This document shows, one piece after another, positions 56,152 to 64,000 of a DNA stretch of 64,000 nt. The stretch comes from Endomychus coccineus (taxonomy: Eukaryota; Arthropoda; Insecta; Coleoptera; Endomychidae). The stretch lies in contig OY294070.1 in assembly GCA_958510875.1 (NCBI GenBank), positions 42,794,306 to 42,858,305 on the forward strand, written 5' to 3'. Within the stretch, counting starts at the first letter, position 1, and each line of letters starts with the position of its first letter. The translations under genes were made by a program, and so were the position numbers. The notes beneath the pieces are model-generated. The model made no database searches. It was given only the letters and a program-made list of their open reading frames with translations, and was not told where the DNA came from.

Positions 56152-56462
56152 AAAAATTTTATTTTTTGTCAATTAGTTAACTAAGAAATTGTTTATTAAC
56201 GAATAGTCAAATAGCACATTGTTATATTATAAACGTTGAATAAACAGTGTTTATCGGTCAAAAATACAGTTTACCTGCTCAAAAGCAATGGAAAATAGCG
56301 TTTAAAACTTTTGTTGTTATTGTTTATTAACAAAATAAACAATTTGTCAAGGACCAAAAGTGGTAAGCTTTGATCTAGGTGTCAAGACGAATCACAGATT
56401 AAAATCGGTCCATGAGCAAAAATTTTCGCAATCACGTTCCCCGTTTACTGGAATAAATTGAT
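56152..56462 (-). repeat. right terminal segment of the composite
   Basis: It continues from the last satellite monomer without a break (AAGTCGAATATTTAGAAAAATT). It then runs through GTTAACTAAGAAATTGTTTA, TAAACAGTGTTTATCGGTCA, ACCTGCTCAAAAGCAATGG, GTCAAGACGAATC and CCGTTTACTGGAAT. This is the inverse of the left terminal segment and matches 13,800-14,081. Confidence 0.9.
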
Positions 56463-56565
56463 GAAATCCAAAATATTGCTATCTCAAATAATAATGCTTA
56501 ATTATTTCATCCGACGTACAAAACATATTCCCTAGTAGTAAAACGCATACCAACCTCTGCATTAA

Positions 56566-57790
56566 CCCATTACCTCCCACGACTATTTTTTTTCTTTTGA
56601 CAAGTTTTTCGCACAAGTTGGTAAGTTTCAGCCATACTTATACTAGGAAAAATTTGCAAAATATTTTTTTTTGCCTAGTTTTAAGAAAAAAGTGGAGTAC
56701 TCAAATGAGTACAATGGGAGAACGCATGGAAAAATGATAAAATGATTAACGCTACAAAATTATTATTCTTTAAGAAAGGCATTAAAGATGATAATATTAT
56801 TTATTTTTTGAATGAAATGTTATGAAACGTTCAATGCATAAAGTTACGTTACGCTTTAGACAACTCCATCTTGCTCGTGAGTGACATTGGCGGCGCCTTA
56901 GTCGCTTTTCAATTTTCTTCGGAAAATGACCCTCGCCGTCTTTCGCAATATTTCTCGAAAGCAAAGTCTTTTAAAAAAAGTTGCCTTTTCGAAAGATTTC
57001 AGGTAATGACGAGCAACATTTCTAATAAAACCAAGTAAATCCATTTTATCATTATGAGCCAGTAGGTACACTTTCCATGCATTTACGATTCCAACGTCTA
57101 CAGAATGAGTGAAAAGAGTCCACCACCATTTCTTCCTGCGAATAGATACCCTATAGTTCTTTACTGCTTTGTCAAGCAGGTCAATCACACCCATGGATGA
57201 ATTATAACAGGCAAACAAATGTGGTTGAGGCTCATCAATTTTTTGTTTTTCTGCTGTTTTTTGCAGGGGCTCTAGAGTGTCGTGATTTGTTACTATAGTG
57301 ACAATATTATTGTCGCTATGTTCCAGCGTACAAATAATAGATTATTTTTTCCTCATATGTTTCCACGATCCTTTTCTTGCATTTCCTTTACTGAAGATAG
57401 GGGATATTTTTTGGTCCGATTTTCTCATACAGTGCCTTAATGTTCATATCCCTATCAGCAGGTTGTAACTGGAAAAGTAATTATCGAAATACACAATGTC
57501 ATCGGAAGGTTGTGTGACGCATTGAAGCAAATCTAAAATAACTTCAGAACCTAATAGTAAGCTGATATCCATCTCGCCATTCTTTTGTTTAGCCCCACAG
57601 TAAGTATCATTCTTGTAACAATAACCAGTAGAGCTACAAAGCATCCAGTCCTTAAAACCATATCGTACCGGTTTCCCCTTTATAAATTGCTTCCCGGAGT
57701 GGTGTCTAAAATATTTCACCATTGCTTCATCTATTGAAAGATTTGGGTGAAAAGTGTTAAAATATTCAATAAATTCTTGAATAAACTTTA
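56566..57790 (-). mobile_element. piggyBac-like element, one end retained
   Basis: TTAA at 56,562-56,565 is followed by CCCATTACCTCCCA. This matches the TTAA target and CCC-start of piggyBac superfamily ends. The transposase C-terminal half follows on the minus strand. The 5' half and the other terminus are missing: recognisable sequence stops at about 57,790. Confidence 0.75.
56898..57785 (-). pseudogene. piggyBac-type transposase, C-terminal half
   Basis: From about 57,785: FIEYFNTFHPNLSIDEAMVK, with the first catalytic aspartate in SIDEAMV. Then comes GKQFIKGKPVRYGFKDWMLC, and IVYFDNYFSSYNLLI with the second aspartate. After a frame break, CTLEHSDNNIVTIVTNHD fits the third-aspartate region. 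Last, CYNSSMGVIDLLDKAVKNYR and RKKWWWTLFTHSVDVGIVNA are the hallmark block before the C-terminus (stop at 56,898). This is the DDE_Tnp_1_7 arrangement. The cysteine-rich C-terminal finger is not evident. Stops near 57,444 and 57,345 make it a pseudogene. Confidence 0.85.
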
Positions 57791-58005
57791 GTTACTTGTA
57801 TATTAGAACATATGTCATAATTTGACTTACAACATCTATTTACTATTTTTCAATCTAATCTATCATTATTTCCAGAATACTTGATCTATCTGAAAACTTT
57901 CATAGAATTTACTGTCAATAGGGAACTATTTTACAAATTCATATCAAAGCCTTCAGGAAATAAGAAATGGAAAAAAATTGAAGATTTAAAACTTCTAATA
58001 CATTA
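57791..58005. other. spacer between piggyBac and Copia remains
   Basis: AT-rich; it could include a decayed Copia 3' LTR but no repeat partner is in the window. Confidence 0.35.
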
Positions 58006-58007
58006 CT

Positions 58008-59665
58008 TCATAACGTCATATCTGATAGAATATATTTCCTTAATTTTTCAAGTATGTTTGCATTCAAAGAATCTGTGAAAATGTCAGCTAGTTGACATTC
58101 CGACAAACAATATTGTAAATCGGAGTCATGTTCAATAACCTTTTCATTCATGAATTTAAAACGAACATCGAGATGCTGCGATCTTTCAGAGTCACAACCT
58201 GTTTTGATCATATGTATTGTACTTTGATTATCAATTTTGAAACACACATTAAGATATTCATATGTGAGCTCTTTGAATAGATTTTTAAGAAAAATCACTT
58301 CTTTCACTCATTCACTTGCTGCAATGAGCTCTGATTCAGCAGTACTCAAATATACAATCGGTTGATGCCTTGTTCCCCATGTCACAGGTCCACCAGTATA
58401 GAATATGACGAAGTCACTTGTACTTCGAGTTTTGGGATAGTTTGCAAAATCAGCATCACTATATGCTTCCAATATATTTGAATTTCTAGCAGAATACTCG
58501 ATGGATAAGTTTCGTGTGTCTTGAAGATACCTTAGAATCCTCTTGACTTTGGTTACATCTTTTTCAGTAGGATTCTCCATATTTCTAGAGGCAATGTTGA
58601 CAGAAAAGCTTATGTCTGGTCTAGTTCGAATTGATAAATACAACAAACTTCCTACAACCTCTCTGTATGGAAATTTTATATCACTTCTGTCATCACTTCT
58701 CAACGTGACACCATTACATGTCGTCGACGGAGTCTTTACAGGTTTTGAGGCTGCCATATCAAATTTCCCCAACATTTCCTTGATATATGAATATGAATTC
58801 TGATGAGTCAATCATTTGTAATCCCATAAAGGACTTTGGTTTTTTCTCTATTGTTATTTAAAATTTCTTTCCTAGTTCTTCCAGAAGTTGATTTGAATCT
58901 TTCTTTTCATTACCAATCAGAAGTCCATCATCTACATATATGGCTAGAAAAAGAGTGCTCTCTCCTTTTTCAAACACAGACTTATCGGTCTGATTGATTC
59001 AGTTCTTTCTTTTTGAGAAAGTCCACTGGTCTCACATTCCAATTTTGAGGAGCTTGCTTCAGACCATACAGGGATTTTTAAGAAGATATACATCACCACT
59101 TTCCTCTTCGAATCCTTCTGGTAACTTCATATAGATATTTTCACATAAATTTCCATAGAGAAAAGCTGTTTTCACATCAAATTGTTTAATAATTTTATTT
59201 GTAGATTTAGCCAAAGCAAAGAGCATCCCCAATGAAGTGATAGAGACTACTGGATTAAAAGTTCCATCATAGTCCAACCCTTGAATCTGTTCGAAAACTC
59301 GAGCAACTAGACGTGCCTTATATTTTCCTCCATTTTTAATGCTAAATACCTATTTACTCGATAATAGTTTCTTGTTTGCAACTTCTCTTTCAAGAATGAA
59401 TTCAAAAACAGCATTTTTCTTTAAAGACATCTTCTCATTTTCTATAGCATTTTTCCATTCCTCTTCTTCTTCGAGACTATTCATTGCTTCTTGATATGTT
59501 AGAAGAACGTAATCATTAAATTTCCTAGGCATTCTTCTTGTTTTTGTTGGACGGTTTTCTTCCATATATCCTTCTTCTGTCCATTCTTCCAAGATTTCTG
59601 TTTCATTAGTTTGTACTCCTCCCTCTTTATCTTCAACAATTTCTTGTATATTTTTAACCCGCAGT
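58008..59665 (-). pseudogene. Copia-type retrotransposon pol (reverse transcriptase and RNase H)
   Basis: On the minus strand, in order: RRMPRKFNDYVLLTYQEAMN and EEWKNAIENEKMSL (start of the reverse transcriptase); DYDGTFNPVVSITSLGMLFA; KQFDVKTAFLYGNLCENIYM with the first catalytic aspartate; YGLKQAPQNW; the active-site YVDDGLLIG near 58,925-58,950; PYREVVGSLLYLSIRTRPDI; SDADFANYPKTRSTSDF and VYLSTAESELIAASE (RNase H); FKIDNQSTIHMI and CQLADIFTDSL at the end, near 58,030. Frames break near 59,350, 59,060, 58,980 and 58,810, with a TGA after AASE. Protease and integrase are absent. It ends about 220 bp from the piggyBac remains. Confidence 0.9.
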
Positions 59666-59745
59666 GACACTAATATCTCCAAAGACTTGTTTATAGCGCA
59701 TGTGCACAGAAATTCATAATAACAACAATTGATAAGAAAGTTCTT

Positions 59746-60102
59746 ATGCACATTATGTACAGCAGAACTAACAAAGAAATGTTTGATAAACTTCTAAGTG
59801 ATCTTCTCCAAAAGTTTTATTTTAATTGTTTTAGAAAGGGGTCGGATATATCGAATCATGTCAGTCATATGCACAACCTTGCATTTGAATTGACTTTGTT
59901 GGGCACAAAAATTGATGATGCAATGATAATGTGGAAAATATTGGTCAGTTTACCAGAAAACTACCAATACTCCAGTACTGCCTGGGAGTCTACTGTAGTT
60001 TCAGATAAAACCTTGTCCAATTTGATATCACGGTTATTAGCAGAAGAAGCAAAAATTAAAGGTCCGGTTGTATTTTTTTGTGTGAAAATTTCACCGACAT
60101 AA
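59746..60102 (+). pseudogene. Copia-type gag fragment, opposite orientation to pol
   Basis: An open frame of 118 codons: EMFDKLLSDLLQKFYFNCFR, SDISNHVSHMHNLAFELTLL, GTKIDDAMIMWKILVSLPEN and LSNLISRLLAEEAKIKG. This pattern (H...L...L...G..I.D......L.SLPE.Y ... L...LL.EE) is that of Copia-type Gag (UBN2/gag-polypeptide). It begins mid-protein and has no zinc knuckle. Because the pol pieces to its left run on the minus strand, this is either another Copia copy or one half of an inversion. Confidence 0.8.
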
Positions 60103-60149
60103 TGGCAGCAAGCTTAATACAAAACTTAGTTTTGGAGGAAATAGTAGTT

Positions 60150-61250
60150 TCATGAACTTCACTAGGTAGCCCCTTTTCAACAGATACCTCCTCCAGAAGC
60201 CCGGCTTTCGGTGAGTCATCTTCCGGTCGCCTTGTTTTGCCCCAGGACCCAGGAGGGTTACCTGAGCCCTGGTACCCAGAATGTATGGCTGGAAGTTCCT
60301 CTCCTTGAGAAGATTAACCGACCGTTCTTCCAGTCATACAACAAGTCTTAGATCCAGAGGTTCCTCCTTCGTTTCAAGAACTCCCCATTTGAAAGAGAGA
60401 AGTCCCTGGTTATGTTTGTCTAGGTCATTTAAGATGCCCCGGTTTGGAAAGTGCCTCTTTTCCAGGCACCCATAGCATGGCTCTCCTTTGTTTAGGAAGA
60501 ATCCGGGTTCAAGGCGACCAGTGTATTTAGCACTTACTCTTTGGAGACGACATCCACTGTTTTTATCACCTATTCCAAATCTTGATGGAATGGAATCGTG
60601 GAGGAGTAATCTCTTCCGGAAAGGCAAAAATCACATCCCCCACGACGTTGTAAACTCCATAACCTCAATTGGACCTAGCTACTAGCAGCTGCTCCAAAGG
60701 ACCTCCTTGGGGGAGCTCGAAAGCTTCTGTCCCGTGAGCAATTTCGGGAGGGCTGTCCTCGGTAATAAGCCACAGAGACCATCATTGTCGCGTAGCCTCT
60801 TTCTTCGGATACGCGCTTCTCCGCCGCTTTTTTATACCCACATTTGTTAGGTTGATCAACTTTCACCTCATCCATTGAGATGGTCAGCTCCTCGGTCTGG
60901 GGACAGGACTCATATGTCCCCTATGAGGAGCCATCTGAGGTGGGTAGGAGAAGTGAGTAGGACTTCTGTATGAATGGGAGGGATGAGGACTTCTGTGAGG
61001 ATGTCTCAGGTAGGGGTGAGAGATGTGAGGATTCCTGTAAGGAACATTCTGATGGAGGGAAGGGAGTCGTGGATTCCTGCAAGGAGCCCTCTTGGTTGAC
61101 TTTTGGTTTTCTTTAAAGGATTCGAGTGTTGGGGGAAATGCCATCCGCAGAGCCCCTTGCTAATGGAAGGACCCGGTTTCACGAGGTAAACGTTTGCGAC
61201 CTGTAACCCAGACCCTTCAGCCAAGTACACGATTCATTATTCAACAGTCA
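60150..61250 (-). other. GC-richer block with minus-strand open frames, unidentified
   Basis: Base composition changes sharply at about 60,165 and back at about 61,250. Minus-strand frames lie at 61,144-60,884, 60,875-60,675 and 60,627-60,334. The first is a His/Pro/Arg/Ser-rich low-complexity stretch with a repeating S/N-P-H-x-S/R-H-P-Y type unit. The last contains PCYGCLEKRHFPNRGIL, a Cys-x2-Cys...His stretch that could be a degenerate zinc knuckle. That makes a LINE ORF1 or gag-like origin possible, but I do not recognise the family. Alternatively it is a fragment of some other repetitive element. Confidence 0.4.
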
Positions 61251-62149
61251 ATGAGTATGGCCTATAAGCAGGAGTTTTTCCTGCCTACGTTGTACATATG
61301 AAAAGTGCTTTCTCATAATGGTTGCAGTTTGAAATCACAATGAATATTTCAACACGATAGATACTCTAGAATAACGTAGATTGAATATAATCAGCCACTA
61401 TGTGATGAGAATTCATTATAAACTTGAAATAAAATATGTAACTAATGAATTTGGATTTCACTGATTACAGTTCATACGGCACGTTGTTTTACATAGCAGT
61501 TAAACCGTGACACCGATTTACAGAAAATTTTCACAAAATTGATGCTCAAAATTTACTGGTTTATAAATCGAATGTCGCACCTTCAGCCGTTTGCGAATTA
61601 TTGAGCAGAGCAGTCCAGCGAAATATTCGACGCTATCGCTTTATTTTTCTCGCGCTATGTGGTACAGTAGCTATCGATTATAGAGAGAAATAGTGCCTAT
61701 AAACTTGACGATTAGTACACGTACCAGAGCGCCCTCTACAGTTTACGTGCGGTCGCACTTTTTATCAGATCATTTTCATCGGCTTATGCGAAAGATGGCT
61801 CTATCTTAGCGGAAACATGAGCCGATCCTTTGAGCAGACTCACTTACTCCGTCTTAACCTTTCGGGCATGCTTAATAGGGAGGAGCCATATTTTTCACCT
61901 TAGTATGGGAAGTGTGCATCTTATTACTTTAAATGGACAGAAAGAATCGCAAGTTACTAACTTAATATTTCACCGGGCCTCATGGCTACCAAAAAAAATT
62001 ATTTTGTTCTTCATAGTGCCAAATGATAAAATGTTTATTTTCTCATCTTAGATATTCACAAGAAATCACCTTATCAAAACTACTTTTCATTGAGCCCCAA
62101 ACATAATGATACAACTATTCATCAGAGGATCGTCTTATTCAGCATCAGG
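61251..62149. other. unassigned DNA
   Basis: No recognised coding sequence. A small frame at 61,830-62,051 shows no known motif. Confidence 0.35.
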
Positions 62150-62790
62150 ATACTAAAAGAACCGGACAACATTCAATTGTAAAAAATAATCTTCTTGAAT
62201 GTTCAATGGCCACACAAAAAGACTATACACCTATTTCGCACGTTCACAAGACTGATAAAAGATACCAATTATATGTTTTAAAAGAATTTATTGTGAATTA
62301 CCACATGAATGATAGGATTACCTACGCACGGATCAACAATACTTATTTCAAATGTGATCCACAATTCGCTATGGAAAATTTTGTGATCAATTGGCCAATT
62401 AATTTCAAATTAACAATTAGCTCATGCATATCCCGATAATATTCTGGTATCGATGTTAGTGAACTCACGTGACAGCATTAGAGAACTAGCTTCTCGGAGG
62501 ATTCAGGATGCTAGAAAACGAGTTACAAATGTAATTGGAATTTTCAAAGTACCTAATGAAAATTTTAATGCTGAGTATCATATAAATTTAATAGACTGGC
62601 AATCCTGTACCATAAAAGAGCCACTCATGACAAAGAAATATAGTGAAAGTGATTTGCAAAGTATTATAAAAGAAAAAATGAACCCGTATTTGGAAAGTTT
62701 CACTGTCAAACACAAGCTGTTGACCGGTGTGTAAAACTGGTTACTGAGGCTTGTAACGTCATACGTTAATGGGTCTAATTGCTTGAATAA
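62150..62790 (+). pseudogene. fragment of a conserved repetitive ORF family, function unknown
   Basis: The frame at 62,453-62,734 has SRDSIRELASRRIQDARKR, GIFKVPNENFNAEYHINLID and a W-x-x-C-T-I-K-E-P-L segment. Just after, another frame gives FHCQTQAVDRCVKLVTEACN at about 62,698-62,757. From memory, a motif like HTQAVERCVKLVTEAS closes a family of uncharacterised, repeat-associated proteins found in many insects and cnidarians. The frame change before this motif and stops after it show a broken copy. Upstream, 62,206-62,439 is open but I see nothing conserved in it. No transposase-type catalytic residues are known to me for this family. Confidence 0.55.
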
Positions 62791-62997
62791 TCTTATTAAC
62801 GGTTCCACTCGGAATTATATATAACTAAACTTGGAAAGAAATGGTCACTGACATCTATATTTTAATAGCTCAAATCGATTATTTTATTGCGCAAAAGTCG
62901 AGGGACCCGCGATGAGGGGGAAGACGAGAAAACGGAAATCGATAGGGAACAAATTGGTGTGATTCTTAAACGGGTTGAGTCGTATTATTATGGTTTC

Positions 62998-63390
62998 TCA
63001 ATCTTCCATTAATTAGCCATATAGAAAGATTATTATCGACAGTGAACACGTAAATTGATGTCTAATTATATCCAAACCTAGTTGTAGATGTGTACATTCT
63101 CTGATCGATGATATTTTTGAATAATTGTATGAGTATCGACTCATCCACATGTTCACACCAGATCTCTTTTGTTTGCTCGAATCTAAATTAGATAATTATT
63201 CAGTATATTCTTTCTCTTGTCTTTATTCAGAATCTAATTTGTCAAGTTAATAGTCAAAATGTTATGTCTAAAGTTTGTTCAACCTAGCCATTATCCACGT
63301 GGTTTCGGTGTATTTCGTATCTCCCTTCTTTGACCTTCCTCATATAAATTTGTGATGGATATGTCTCTTAAGGCTAGTCTTGGTGAGATA
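62998..63390 (-). repeat. interspersed repeat, inverted partner of 28,890-29,250
   Basis: On the minus strand it carries GTTATCTCACCAAGACTAGC, AGGTCAAAGAAGGGAGATA, GGCTAGGTTGAACAAACTTT, AATTTAGATTCGAGCAAAC and ATCGATCAGAGAATGTACAC, matching 28,890-29,250 with scattered differences. It is not coding. Confidence 0.7.
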
Positions 63391-64000
63391 ACGGAATAAC
63401 TATTGATATGGGTGAACTTTAAAGTCGAAATTCTCATTTACTGCTTTATGGGATCACCGAGTAAATCTTCTGATATTGCTTGAACAGATTATTCATTTAG
63501 AATCTACGATCACAATTTCAGTCTACTATACTATGTAAGCTATTATCTAATTGTTCTCTAGCAAAGTTCTAATTAACTCACTCATATTTTAATCAAATTA
63601 CCTTTTTTTTTATATACTTAGTAGTAAAAATTGTCATAACATCAATAGATCAGTATTCAAATATTCTCTTTCAGATTTTAATATTGTATTTTATATGTTC
63701 TCTTCAAGTTTTCCATTCTTTTAATAATTTTGAATATACAATTTGGGGAGATGGCATAATCAGTTGTGGGATCATATCGATTATTTCTGCTGATTTAGTT
63801 ATTTGTTCCTCGAACTTGTGGTCAAGGTTTCGCTCGTATTGTCTGTATTACAGGGCTTAAACGATCGAGACGTCTCCATCTTTTTCACCGTGCCGTGTAG
63901 TAGAGGGAAATTCCTGGCAGAGCACTCCCTCCAAGCTCATCCAAGTTTCAAGAAAGGTGACATTTTTTTAAGTGGCATGACCAAATTTTCATGATCAATT
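63391..64000. other. unassigned AT-rich DNA to the window edge
   Basis: A 63-codon frame at 63,803-63,994 is at the window end and shows no known motif; it could be cut by the edge. Confidence 0.3.

Larger units (their letters stand above)
31141..56462. mobile_element. giant composite: TIR-element ends around an LTR retrotransposon and a satellite array
   Basis: The left edge (31,141) and right edge (56,462) both match the ends of the 1.8-kb palindromic element at 12,303-14,081, in inverted orientation to each other. Between them lie, in order, the left terminal segment, a minus-strand LTR retrotransposon with a nested hAT element, about 18 kb of satellite, and the right terminal segment. 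The satellite monomers are homologous to the tandem monomers in the arms of the small element, and they run in the orientation expected for the right arm. This fits one element of the family whose right-arm repeats expanded enormously. The left-arm monomers are absent, probably lost when the LTR element arrived or later. Confidence 0.75.

Overview
The window looks like an AT-rich, gene-free stretch of an insect genome. A beetle is my guess from the mix of element families; nothing in the sequence proves it. I find no bacterial-style operons, no intact host gene and no convincing tRNA or rRNA gene. Almost every recognisable coding sequence is a broken piece of a mobile element, and most of the window is explained by elements nested inside one another plus one large satellite array.

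Layout. 0.7-3.5 kb: a Penelope-like retroelement in two head-to-head pieces, each with GIY-YIG endonuclease remains. It carries a hammerhead-ribozyme-like terminal repeat and is split by a hAT-like non-autonomous element with a perfect 8-bp target duplication. 4.1-7.3 kb: an old repeat in two inverted copies, one interrupted by two foldback elements. 7.9-10.9 kb: a LINE tail and a second Penelope-like fragment; a Tc1/mariner-type element sits between the latter's open reading frame and its terminal ribozyme-like remains. 11.0-11.9 kb: a long palindromic MITE. 12.3-14.1 kb: a palindromic terminal-inverted-repeat element whose arms carry a few copies of a ~144-bp monomer. 15.1-15.7 kb: a mariner pseudogene. 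19.2-28.4 kb: three Tc1/mariner-type elements with long inverted repeats, plus a transposase tail and a Crypton-like tyrosine recombinase fragment.

31.1-56.5 kb is the most striking object. Its two ends match the termini of the 12.3-14.1 kb element. Between them are a minus-strand LTR retrotransposon, which itself contains a hAT element, and about 18 kb of highly uniform satellite. The satellite is built of 138- and 139-bp monomers in an alternating 277-bp dimer. The monomers are homologous to the few diverged monomers in the arms of the small element. I read this as a satellite array born by expansion of the internal repeats of a transposon.

56.6-60.1 kb: a piggyBac end and a broken Copia element whose pol and gag pieces face opposite ways. 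60.2-61.3 kb: a GC-richer block I do not recognise. 62.2-62.8 kb: a fragment of a conserved repetitive ORF family. 63.0-63.4 kb: a repeat whose inverted partner lies at 28.9-29.2 kb.

No genes here work together as a pathway. The relationships are those of insertion order: terminal-inverted-repeat element, then LTR element, then hAT element, then a short duplicate of the hAT/LTR junction at 29.9 kb. Boundaries are read by eye and are accurate to about 10-20 bases unless a target duplication fixes them.
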